DNA of 34,644 bases from DATJSJ01 sp035504175. GTDB lineage: Bacteria; Pseudomonadota; Alphaproteobacteria; Acetobacterales; Acetobacteraceae. Below the pieces are notes generated by a model. It saw nothing but the letters and a program-made list of their open reading frames with translations, was not told the origin of the DNA and did no database searches. Of this stretch, positions 26,657 to 34,426 are shown in pieces; positions within the stretch are counted from its first letter, which is position 1; each line of letters opens with the position of its first letter. The DNA lies in contig DATJSJ010000001.1 of the NCBI GenBank assembly GCA_035504175.1, forward strand, positions 1 to 34,644, read 5' to 3'. The position numbers and the translations under genes are program-made.

Positions 26657-29600
26657 CTACTCCGCCGGCGCGGCCTGCGCGTCCGGGCGCGGCGCGAAGC
26701 GCAGGCGCAGCCGCTCGAAGGCGAGGTAGATCGCCGGCGTCGTATAAAGCGTGAGCAGCTGGCTGAGCAGCAGCCCCCCGATGATGGCGATACCGAGCGG
26801 GTAGCGCAGCTCGGACCCGGCGCCGCCCTCGATCACCAGCGGCACGGCGCCGAGCAGGGCGGCCGCCGTGGTCATCATGATCGGACGGAAGCGCAGCAGG
26901 CTCGCCTCCTCGATCGCCGCGTCCGGCGACAGCGCACGGTCGCGCTGCGCCTCGATCGCGAAATCGATCATCATGATCGCGTTCTTTTTCACGATGCCCA
27001 TGAGCAGCACGATGCCGACCAGTGCCACGAGCGAAAGGTCCTGCCCGGTCAGCATCAGCGCCAGCAGCGCGCCGATGCCGGCCGAGGGCAGGGTGGAGAG
27101 GATGGTTACCGGATGGATCGTGCTCTCGTACAGCACGCCGAGCACGATGTAGATCACCACCACGGCGGCGAGGATCAGCCAGGGTTCGGAGGCGAGCGAG
27201 CGCTGGAACTCCGCCGCGTCGCCGGAATAGAGGCCGCTGATCGTGTCCGGCATGCCGAGCGACCGCTCCGCCTGCCGCACCGCCGTGACCGCATCGCCGA
27301 GCGAGGCGCCGGGGGCCAGGTCGAAGCTCAGCGTCACCGAGGGGAACTGCGACTGGTGCGTGATCGCGAGCGGCGCCACCCGCCGCGTGACGGTGGCGAT
27401 CCCGGTCAGCGGCACCTCGGGCTCCGGTGCGTTCGTCGCGGTGCTGGTCAGCGAGGCCGCGGTGCTCGGATTGGTGGTGTTGCCGGTATTGGCGGTCGTG
27501 TTGGTGTTCGGCCCGTTGCCGGTGCTGCTCTGGTTGCTGCTGGTGCTGGCCGACGACGCGGTGCCGGAGACGTAGAGCTGCGACAGCGACCCGGGATTGG
27601 CCTGGAAGGCCAGATCGGCCTCCAGGATCACCCGGTACTGGTTGCTCTCGGCGAAGATCGTGCTGATCTGGCGCTGCCCGAATGCGTCGTACAGCGTGTC
27701 CTCGATCGCCTGCATCGGCACGCCGAGCCGCATCGCCGCGTCGCGGTTGACGTCGATGTAGGTCTGCAGCCCCTCGTCCTGCTGGTCGCTGGCGACGTCG
27801 CGCAGCTCCGGCAGCTTCTGCAGCGCCGCGACCAGCCGCGGCGCCCAGGTGTCGAGCTCGGTGGCGCTGGTATCGACCAGCGTGTACTGGAACTGGGTGC
27901 GGCTGACCCGGGTGCCGATCTGGATGTCCTGCACCGGTTGCATGAAGACGGTGACGCCGGGGATGCGCTCGATCGCGGCGTCCAGCCGGTCGATCACCGC
28001 GGCAACCGGCGCGCGCTGCCCGATCGGCTTCAACGCGATGGTGAACTGGCCGACATTCGGTGTCGCGTTGATGGTGCCGGCGCCGACGAAGGAGGTGATG
28101 CCGGCGACCGCCGGGTCGGCCTGGATGATCCCGCCGACCTGCGCCTGCAGCCGGCTCATGCGCGGGATCGAGGCGGTCTGCGAGGCCTGGATCACCGCGG
28201 TGACGATGCCGGTGTCCTGCTGCGGCAGGAAGCCCTTGGGGATCACCATGTAAAGCAGCACGGTGCCGACCAGCGTCGCCGCGGCGATCAGCAGCACCAG
28301 CCCGTCATGCCGCAGCGACCAGTGCAGGCTGCGGCGATAGAAGGCGAGCGAACGGTTGAAGCCCGCCTCGAAGGCGCGCGCGAGCCGGCCGGGATGCACC
28401 TGCTCCGCCGGCCGTAGCAGCCGGCCGCACATCATCGGCGTCAGCGTCAGCGACACCAGCGCAGAGACGATCACCGCCACCGAGAGGGTGATCGCGAAGG
28501 CGCTGAACAGGCGCCCGACCACGCCGGTCATGAACAGCAGCGGGATGAACACCGCGATCAGCGACACGGTCAGCGAGACGATGGTGAAGCCGATCTGCCG
28601 CGCGCCCTTGTAAGCGGCGACCAGCGGCCGCTCGCCCATCTCGATATAGCGCACGACGTTCTCGATCATCACGATCGCATCGTCGACGACGAAGCCGGTC
28701 GCGACCGTCAGTGCCATGAGCGAGAGATTGTCGAGCCCGATGCCAAGCAACGCCATCACGCCGAACGTGCCGATCAGCGACAGCGGCAGCGCGAGCGCGG
28801 GAATGATCGTCGCGCGGATCGAGCCCAGGAACAGATAGATCACCAGCGTGACGAGAATGACCGCCAGGACCAGCGTCACCTGCACGTCGGCGACCGAGGC
28901 GCGGATCGTGTCGGTACGGTCGGCGACGATGGTGAGCTTGATGCCCGCCGGCATGGCGCGTTGCAGTTGCGGCAGCTGGCGCTTGATGGTCGCGACGGTC
29001 TCTACGATGTTGGCACCCGGTTGGCGCTGGATGTCGAGGATTACCGCCTGCGTCATCGCCGCCCGCTTGCCGGCGGCCGGCGGTGGGAAATACCAGGCGC
29101 CGACCCGGTCGTTCTCGACGCCGCCGACCACCTGGCCGACATCGCGGATGCGCACCGGCGCCTGGTTGCGCCAGGCGATGATCAGATTGGCGTACTGCGC
29201 CGGCGAGGTGATCTGGTCATTGGCGCCGAGCGCCGTCGCGAGTCGCGGTCCGTCGAACCCGCCCTTGGCGCCGTTGACATTGGCGTCGGCGACGGCGCTG
29301 CGCACATCCTCCAGGCCGAGCCCGTAGGCGGCGAGCCGCGCCGGGTCGATCTGCACCCGGATCGCCGGCCGGATGCCGCCCTGCACGGTGACCTTACCGA
29401 CGCCGGCGATCTGGCTGAGCTTCGGCTGCAGCAGCGTGTCCGCGGCGTCCCCGATCTGCGCGATCGGCACCGTCTCGGAGGTCAGCGCCAGCGTCAGCAC
29501 CGGCGCATCGGCCGGGTTCACCTTCGAATAGGTCGGCGGATACGGCAGGTTGGTCGGCAGCGTGCCGGCGGCGGCGTTGATCGCCGCCTGCACGTCCTGC

Positions 29601-29914
29601 GCCGCGCTGTCGATGTTGCGCGAGAGGTCGAATTGCAGCGTGATCTCGCTGGTGCCCTCGGCACTGGTCGAGGTCATGCTGGAGAGGCCCTGGATCTCGC
29701 CGAATTGCCGCTCGAGCGAGGCGGTGATCAGCGTCGCGATGGTCTCCGGGCTGGCGCCCGGCAGCTCGGTCGTGACCTGGATGGTCGGAAAATCGACCTG
29801 CGGCAGGGCCGAAACCGGCAGCGCGTTGTAGCCGAGCAGGCCCGCCAGCAGCAGGGCCACCGCCAGCAGCGAGGTCGCGATCGGCCGCGCGATGAACGGG
29901 GCGGAGATGCTCAC
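26657..29914 (-). CDS. mdtB: RND efflux permease, MdtB-like, with Ser/Thr/Asn-rich insertion
   Basis: First RND permease of the MdtABC-type pump, 1085 residues from the GTG at 29914. It has TM1 RPIATSLLAVALLLAGLLGY, the TM4 motif GFVVDDAIVMIENVVRY and TM10 LMGIVKKNAIMMIDFAIEAQRD. It is about 50 residues longer than its partner, mainly because of a low-complexity stretch of Ser, Thr, Asn and Gly at about residues 783-832 in the second periplasmic loop. The start follows the adaptor stop by 7 bp. The upstream part of the open frame overlaps the adaptor gene and has no RND similarity, so the GTG before SISAPFIARP is the right start. Confidence 0.93.
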   Translation of the reverse strand: MSISAPFIARPIATSLLAVALLLAGLLGYNALPVSALPQVDFPTIQVTTELPGASPETIATLITASLERQFGEIQGLSSMTSTSAEGTSEITLQFDLSRNIDSAAQDVQAAINAAAGTLPTNLPYPPTYSKVNPADAPVLTLALTSETVPIAQIGDAADTLLQPKLSQIAGVGKVTVQGGIRPAIRVQIDPARLAAYGLGLEDVRSAVADANVNGAKGGFDGPRLATALGANDQITSPAQYANLIIAWRNQAPVRIRDVGQVVGGVENDRVGAWYFPPPAAGKRAAMTQAVILDIQRQPGANIVETVATIKRQLPQLQRAMPAGIKLTIVADRTDTIRASVADVQVTLVLAVILVTLVIYLFLGSIRATIIPALALPLSLIGTFGVMALLGIGLDNLSLMALTVATGFVVDDAIVMIENVVRYIEMGERPLVAAYKGARQIGFTIVSLTVSLIAVFIPLLFMTGVVGRLFSAFAITLSVAVIVSALVSLTLTPMMCGRLLRPAEQVHPGRLARAFEAGFNRSLAFYRRSLHWSLRHDGLVLLIAAATLVGTVLLYMVIPKGFLPQQDTGIVTAVIQASQTASIPRMSRLQAQVGGIIQADPAVAGITSFVGAGTINATPNVGQFTIALKPIGQRAPVAAVIDRLDAAIERIPGVTVFMQPVQDIQIGTRVSRTQFQYTLVDTSATELDTWAPRLVAALQKLPELRDVASDQQDEGLQTYIDVNRDAAMRLGVPMQAIEDTLYDAFGQRQISTIFAESNQYRVILEADLAFQANPGSLSQLYVSGTASSASTSSNQSSTGNGPNTNTTANTGNTTNPSTAASLTSTATNAPEPEVPLTGIATVTRRVAPLAITHQSQFPSVTLSFDLAPGASLGDAVTAVRQAERSLGMPDTISGLYSGDAAEFQRSLASEPWLILAAVVVIYIVLGVLYESTIHPVTILSTLPSAGIGALLALMLTGQDLSLVALVGIVLLMGIVKKNAIMMIDFAIEAQRDRALSPDAAIEEASLLRFRPIMMTTAAALLGAVPLVIEGGAGSELRYPLGIAIIGGLLLSQLLTLYTTPAIYLAFERLRLRFAPRPDAQAAPAE
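27420..27568 (-). other. Low-complexity insertion coding segment within mdtB-like gene
   Basis: About 50 codons dominated by Thr, Ser, Asn, Ala and Gly (for example SSASTSSNQSSTGNGPNTN) interrupt the porter-domain region between SQLYVSG and the VPLTGIATV strand. In the neighbouring mdtC-like gene the same place is a short turn (YVGASNGTQVPLAAVAHF). The segment keeps the frame and mixed codon choice, so it is a genuine loop rather than a slippage artefact. Confidence 0.8.
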
Positions 29915-29921
29915 GCGCTGC

Positions 29922-31283
29922 TCAGCCGGCGCCGTTCGCTGTCGTCTGCGGCTGGTGACGGTGGCGGTGGCGCGACGCCGTGCCCGGCGCGTGGCTTGTG
30001 TGCGCCGCACCGGCGGGTGCGCCGGACTCACTTTCCGGCTGGACGATCGTCACCTTGCCGCCATCGGTCACGCGCTCGGCGCCGTCGGTCACCACCTGCT
30101 GTCCGGGTTCGACCCCGCTGGTGATCACGGCGACCTGCTGGTTTTCCGCACCGACGTTGACCGCGACCCGGTGCGCCGTGTCGTCGGGATGCACGACATA
30201 GACGAAGGCACCGTTCGGACCGCGCTGCACGGCGGCGGGCGGCACCGTCACCACGCCGCGCTCGGTGCGCACCAGCAGCTGCACGTCGACGAAGCCGCCC
30301 GGCCAGAGCTTCAGCGCCGGGTTTGGGAACTGCGCCTTCATCTTGATCGTGCCGGTCGCGGAGTCGACCTGATTGTCCAGCACCGCCAGCACGCCGCGAT
30401 CCAGCACCGTGGGGGTCGGCGGTGTCGGGGCGGGGTCGCCCGGCGGATCGGCCGCCGCACCGCTGCCGGTGGCCGACGCCGTCAGACCCGGACCCGCGGG
30501 GGCCGCGCCGGGCGGCGGCGCGGTCTCCTCGTTGGTGGCACCCTGCGGCAGCGCCAGGACCTGCACCGGGCCGGCCTGCATCGCCGCCCGCACGGGGCCG
30601 AGCTGCTGCTGCGGCAGGGTGAACACCACCCAGATCGGATGCAGCTGGGTGATCGTCACCAGCCCGTTCGTGTCGGTGGTGTGGATGATGTTGCCCGGGT
30701 CGAGCTGGCGGATACCCGTGCGGCCGGAAAGCGGCGAGGCGATCGTCGTGTAGCTGAGATTGGTGCGGGCGGTCTCGATCGCCGCCTCGTCCTGCTCGAC
30801 CTGCGCCTCCAGCTCCTTCACCGTGGCGCGCTGCGTGTCGGCCTGCTGCTGCGTCGTGTAGTTGGTGCGCGCCAGCTTCTCGTATCGGGTAAGATCAAGC
30901 CGCGCATTCGCCAGGTTGGCCTCGTCCTGCGCCTTCTTCGCCACCGCCTGATCGAGCGCCGCCTGGTACGGACGCGGGTCGATCCGCGCCAGCACCTGGC
31001 CAGCGGTGACGTCCTGGCCTTCCTTGAACTCGACCGACAGCAGCGGCCCGTCGATCATCGAATGCACGGTGACGGTGTTGAAGGCCTGCACGGTACCGAG
31101 CCCGTTCAGCCAGATCGGCACATCCTGGCGCGCGCTGTCGGCCACCATCACCGGCACCGGACCGCCGGCGCCGCGGCCATGCCGGCTCGCCTGCTGCGTC
31201 GGCGCCGCGCCGTGATGCAGCACGAGCCACGCCGCGCCCCCCAAGGCAGCCAGCAGAACCACGATCAGCAGCAGGCGGCGCAT
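29922..31283 (-). CDS. mdtA: RND periplasmic adaptor (membrane-fusion protein), MdtA-like
   Basis: Links the RND permeases to the outer-membrane channel. It has 453 residues: an N-terminal membrane anchor or signal (residues 4-24), a lipoyl half (VTVHSMIDGPLLSVEFKEGQDVTAGQVLARID), a coiled-coil hairpin (about 108-175), the second lipoyl half (ASPLSGRTGIRQLDPGN), then beta-barrel and membrane-proximal domains. Two unusual features stand out. One is an Ala/Pro/Gly insertion at about 249-292 in the beta-barrel region. The other is an extra C-terminal tail rich in His and Arg (SRHRHRHQPQ). It starts one base after the stop of the outer-membrane factor gene. Most MdtA proteins are about 400 residues. 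Confidence 0.93.
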   Translation of the reverse strand: MRRLLLIVVLLAALGGAAWLVLHHGAAPTQQASRHGRGAGGPVPVMVADSARQDVPIWLNGLGTVQAFNTVTVHSMIDGPLLSVEFKEGQDVTAGQVLARIDPRPYQAALDQAVAKKAQDEANLANARLDLTRYEKLARTNYTTQQQADTQRATVKELEAQVEQDEAAIETARTNLSYTTIASPLSGRTGIRQLDPGNIIHTTDTNGLVTITQLHPIWVVFTLPQQQLGPVRAAMQAGPVQVLALPQGATNEETAPPPGAAPAGPGLTASATGSGAAADPPGDPAPTPPTPTVLDRGVLAVLDNQVDSATGTIKMKAQFPNPALKLWPGGFVDVQLLVRTERGVVTVPPAAVQRGPNGAFVYVVHPDDTAHRVAVNVGAENQQVAVITSGVEPGQQVVTDGAERVTDGGKVTIVQPESESGAPAGAAHTSHAPGTASRHRHRHQPQTTANGAG

Positions 31284-31284
31284 G

Positions 31285-32763
31285 TCAGGTACGGCTCCCG
31301 GCGCCCGGCAGCGACCAGCCGCCGCCCAGCGCCTTGTAGAGGGTGATCAGCGCCTGGAAGCGCGCCAGCCGGTCCTCGGCCAGCGTCGCCTCGTCGCTGA
31401 ACAGCGTCTGCTCCGCGGTCAGCACGGTGATCATGTTGGCGGTGCCGGCGGCGAGCTGGGCACGCGCGACATCGAGTGCCCGGCGCGCGGCGGCGACCGC
31501 GCCCGCCTGCAACCGCTCCTGCTCGATCGCGAAGCGCAGCCCGGTCAGCGCGTCCTCGACATCGGTGAAGGCCTGCAGCACCGCCTCGCGGTAGTCGGCG
31601 ACCAGTTCCTGATAGCGCCCCTTCTGCAGCTCGAACTGGCCGAGCAGGTTGCCGTTGTCGAAAATCGTCTGCGTCGCGTTGCCGGCGATCGACAGCAGCG
31701 CCGAACCGGGGCTGATCAGCGAGGAGAGCGCGGCGCTCTGCCAGCCGGCGGCGCCGGTGAGCTGCACGTCGGGGAAAAACGCGGCGCGCGCCGCCCGGAC
31801 GCTGCCGTTCTGCGAGATCAGCTCCGCCTCGGCGAAGGCGACGTCGGGCCGACGCGCGAGCAGGGTCGAGGGCAGGCCGGGCGCGACGTCCGGGGCCGGC
31901 ATGTCGATCAGCGTGCCCGGCCGGATCGCGATGTGTTCCGGCGGCAGCCCGGTCAGGATGCCGAGCCCGATCACCTCCTGGTCACGCTGGCTGCGCAGTC
32001 CGGGGATGACGGCGCGCAGCCCTTCGACCAGCGCCTCCTGCTGCGCGACATCAAGGGCGGACGCGGTACCGACCGCGAGCATCGCCTGATTCACCTTCAG
32101 GATGTCCTCGGCGGCGGCCAGGTTCTGCTGTGCCACGCGCAATTCGTCGTCGAAGCCGAGGGCGGAGAGATAGGTGGTGGCGACGCTGGTCACGACAGTG
32201 AGCGCCACGGTTTCCTGGTCGAACCGGCTGGCCAGCGCGGCGGCCTGCGCCGATTCGAAATTCGCGCGGTTCTTGCCCCAGAAATCCGCTTCGTAGGCGA
32301 CGTTGAGCTGCGCCCCGTAATTGTGCACGTCGGTGTAGTGGCTGCCGCCGCCGCTGCTCACGGAGGTCACCGTGCCGCTCGGCGTGGTGACGAAGCCGCT
32401 GCCGCCGCGACCCGAGCCGGTACCGACGCGCTCATAGGTGGCATTGCCGGAGCCGGTCAGGCTCGGCAGCAGCGGCGCGCCGGCGATGCGCACCTGGGCA
32501 TCCGCCTGCTGCACCCGCGCCACCGCCGCCAGCAGATTGTTGTCGTACAGCCGGGCGCGACGGATCAGCTCGTCCAGCTCCGGCGAGCCGAAGCCGCGCC
32601 ACCAGTCGGGCGCCGGCCAGGCGGCGGCGGCGCTGGCCGGCGTTGCCTGGAACGCGGCCGGGACGTCGAGCGCGGGGCGATGGTAGTCCGGCCCCAGATC
32701 GCAGCCCGTGAGCAGCAGTGCCGGCAGGGCGAGGGGCAGCAGGCGCGACATGGAGATTGTCAC
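31285..32763 (-). CDS. Outer-membrane efflux lipoprotein, NodT/OprM family
   Basis: TolC-like channel that completes the tripartite pump, 492 residues. It has a lipoprotein signal with lipobox LLLTGC (Cys21 from the GTG start), then DLGPDYHRPALDVPAAF and WWRGFGSPELDELIRRA, typical of this family. Two repeated helical-barrel halves follow, including NNLLAAVARVQQADAQVRIAGA and RRPDVAFAEAELISQNGSVRAARAAFFP. The GTG at 32763 overlaps the stop of the preceding gene as GTGA, the coupling pattern used elsewhere in this genome. An ATG at 32751 is an alternative that changes only four residues. E. coli mdtABC lacks a dedicated channel gene; here one is built into the operon. Confidence 0.93.
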   Translation of the reverse strand: MTISMSRLLPLALPALLLTGCDLGPDYHRPALDVPAAFQATPASAAAAWPAPDWWRGFGSPELDELIRRARLYDNNLLAAVARVQQADAQVRIAGAPLLPSLTGSGNATYERVGTGSGRGGSGFVTTPSGTVTSVSSGGGSHYTDVHNYGAQLNVAYEADFWGKNRANFESAQAAALASRFDQETVALTVVTSVATTYLSALGFDDELRVAQQNLAAAEDILKVNQAMLAVGTASALDVAQQEALVEGLRAVIPGLRSQRDQEVIGLGILTGLPPEHIAIRPGTLIDMPAPDVAPGLPSTLLARRPDVAFAEAELISQNGSVRAARAAFFPDVQLTGAAGWQSAALSSLISPGSALLSIAGNATQTIFDNGNLLGQFELQKGRYQELVADYREAVLQAFTDVEDALTGLRFAIEQERLQAGAVAAARRALDVARAQLAAGTANMITVLTAEQTLFSDEATLAEDRLARFQALITLYKALGGGWSLPGAGSRT

Positions 32764-33251
32764 TCGTGGTCATTCCGCGGCGTTTCGCCGAAAGCGGCGA
32801 GCCGGGCGCGCCCCTGCGGCGACAGGTCACCGGCGGCAACGACCAGTGCCTGGCCGAGCTGACGCGCCAGGTCGAGCCAAGCGGCGCGGAACGCCGCCAT
32901 CGCCGCCTCGGCATCGGCGGCGCGGAACGGCACCGCGCCGATGGCGGCGGCGGCGGTTCGATGTGCCGCGCGCAGCCGGTCCTGCGCCGCCTGCAGCGCC
33001 GGCGCGCGGCCGGTCATGACGGATCGGAACCGCGCCGCATCCTCGGGCGGCAGCGTCGCCGCCATCCGGGCGATCACCCGCTGCACGTCGGGAGGCCCGT
33101 GATGCGGCGGCGGCGGCGCCAGCAGCCGTGCCGCCAGCAGCGCCAGCAGGAAGGCGTTGAGCGCCAGCGAGGCCCATAGGCCGAACCGCCACCATTCGGC
33201 GACTGCGATGCGGCGTGACGGCCGAGAGTCAGGAAGCGCGGTCACCCTCAT
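32760..33251 (-). CDS. Periplasmic metal-sensor-like protein (Spy/CpxP/CnrX group)
   Basis: It has 163 residues. A basic N-terminus is followed by one membrane helix (about 29-48, LWASLALNAFLLALLAARLL). A periplasmic all-helical domain follows, beginning PPPPHHGPPDVQRVIARM and ending LSPQGRARLAAFGETPRNDHE. This matches the heavy-metal-resistance/CpxP-Spy group that includes CnrX, the periplasmic Ni/Co sensor. Potential metal ligands are the paired His after the membrane helix, an internal His, Met residues and the terminal His-Glu. The start ATG overlaps the stop of the upstream one-TM gene (ATGA). By analogy with CnrYXH it would pass a periplasmic signal to the anti-sigma factor; this is inferred. 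Confidence 0.75.
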   Translation of the reverse strand: MRVTALPDSRPSRRIAVAEWWRFGLWASLALNAFLLALLAARLLAPPPPHHGPPDVQRVIARMAATLPPEDAARFRSVMTGRAPALQAAQDRLRAAHRTAAAAIGAVPFRAADAEAAMAAFRAAWLDLARQLGQALVVAAGDLSPQGRARLAAFGETPRNDHE

Positions 33252-33682
33252 GGCAGCTCCGCGCCGGGCGCGCCGGTTTGCAGGTAGGCGAGCAGGTCCG
33301 GCGCCGCGCTGGCCGGCGCCAGGGCGGCGGTACCAAGCCACAGGCCGAGGCCGAAGCAGGCGGCGACGGCGCCCCAGCGCAAGGCCGCGCCAAAGCCCCA
33401 GCCCGGCGCGGCACGTGGCGTGACGTTGGCTACCGGCCGCGCGGCGGGTTGCGGCGGCGCGGCGGCGTCGATGCGCGCGGCGAGGCCGGCGCGCAGCCGC
33501 GCGAGCAGCGCCGCGTCCGCGGCGTGTGGCTCTGGGGCGGCCGCCAGCGCGGCGGCCAACGTCGCGCGCGCCCGCGCGGAGCGGCCGAGCAGGCGCAGCG
33601 CGGCCTGCCGCTCCGACGCCGGCCAGAGCGCAAGCGCCGGGCCATGACGGCGCAGCGCGCGGCGGAGGCCGAACCGGGTCAT
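33248..33682 (-). CDS. Putative membrane-anchored anti-sigma factor
   Basis: It has 144 residues and no strong family motif that I recognise. The cytosolic part (1-100) is Ala/Arg/Leu-rich helical and is followed by one hydrophobic helix at about 104-124 (WGAVAACFGLGLWLGTAALA) and a short periplasmic tail. This topology, and the position between an ECF sigma gene (31 bp upstream) and a CnrX-like sensor gene (ATGA overlap), are those of a CnrY-type anti-sigma factor. The assignment rests on context and topology, not on sequence similarity. Confidence 0.6.
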   Translation of the reverse strand: MTRFGLRRALRRHGPALALWPASERQAALRLLGRSARARATLAAALAAAPEPHAADAALLARLRAGLAARIDAAAPPQPAARPVANVTPRAAPGWGFGAALRWGAVAACFGLGLWLGTAALAPASAAPDLLAYLQTGAPGAELP

Positions 33683-33713
33683 CGCTCCGGGCGGCGGCCC
33701 GGAGCCGGCGCGG

Positions 33714-34271
33714 TCAATGCGCGCGCAGCCCCTCGCGCAGCGCCAGCCGGGCGCGGCGCAGCAGCCCCTCCACGGCGCGGGTCGAGATGCCAAGGCTGAG
33801 GCCGATTGCGGCGCTCGGCCATCCCTCGGCGTAGGTGAGTGCCAGAACGCGGCGCTGCCGGGCGGGCAGGCGCAGCACCGCGGTGAGCAGCGCCGCCCGC
33901 CGCCGGCGTTGCCGCAGCGCCGTCTCCGGATCGGGCGTGGTATCGGCGAGCTCGGGCGTGATCTCCGCGGCAGGCCTCGCCCGGCGCAGCCGGTCGATCG
34001 CCAGGTTGGTCACGATCCGGTGCAGCCAGGCGCGCAGGCTGCCGCGGGCCGGATCGAAGCGTGCGGCAAGCTGCCAGGCGCGCAGCATCGCCTCCTGCGC
34101 CAGATCCTCGGCCTCCGCGGCGTCGCCCACCACCCGGCGCGCGGCACGATGCAGTGCCAGGAGGTGCCGCGTGGCAAGGACCTCGAAAGCGGCGCGATCC
34201 CCCGCTGCGGCGCGCGCCATCAGCGCCGCATCGGACGGGTCCGGGTCGTGAGTCGGCGGGTCGGCGGACAT
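33714..34271 (-). CDS. ECF-family RNA polymerase sigma factor
   Basis: It has 185 residues with the two sigma domains only. Region 2 is about 25-95 (AFEVLATRHLLALHRAARRVVGDAAEAEDLAQEAMLRAW ... RAWLHRIVTNLAIDRLRR). Region 4 is about 130-182, with the helix-turn-helix in LPARQRRVLALTYAEGWPSAAIGLSLGISTRAVEGLLRRAR. It leads a seven-gene operon ending in the RND permeases, so it most likely drives its own operon. ATG 34271 is preceded by AGGAGGAG but at 13 bases, which is rather far. The probable anti-sigma gene follows. Confidence 0.93.
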   Translation of the reverse strand: MSADPPTHDPDPSDAALMARAAAGDRAAFEVLATRHLLALHRAARRVVGDAAEAEDLAQEAMLRAWQLAARFDPARGSLRAWLHRIVTNLAIDRLRRARPAAEITPELADTTPDPETALRQRRRRAALLTAVLRLPARQRRVLALTYAEGWPSAAIGLSLGISTRAVEGLLRRARLALREGLRAH

Positions 34272-34397
34272 GGCGCGGCGGCGGCTCCTCCTGGCAGGGC
34301 AGGTCGACAGATGGTGCGGCCGGGCGCGTCAGCAGGGTGGTCATGCCACCGATACGCAGTTCGGGCCGCAAACCCACGCCGCATCCTGCGGCGGGAC

Positions 34398-34422
34398 AAC
34401 GACGATAGGGCGCGGATGTTGC
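34398..34422 (-). promoter_or_regulatory. Candidate ECF-type promoter before sigma-factor operon
   Basis: On the minus strand, GCAAC, 16 bases, then CGTT, starting 5 bp after the stop of the CitE-like gene and about 125 bp before the sigma-factor ATG. It differs by one base from the EcfG consensus GGAAC-N16-CGTT and shares the GCAAC box and the spacing with the candidate at 15441-15465. It could be recognised by this operon's own sigma factor or by a general stress sigma. Confidence 0.3.
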
Positions 34423-34426
34423 GGCC

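Noticed and set aside
26612..28417. 601-residue plus-strand open frame opposite the RND permeases
   Set aside because: It is antisense to strongly conserved RND transmembrane and porter motifs; its composition is His/Arg/Gln-rich with no domain.
31282..32862. 526-residue plus-strand open frame opposite the outer-membrane factor
   Set aside because: It is antisense to a recognised NodT-family lipoprotein and lacks any family motif or ribosome site.
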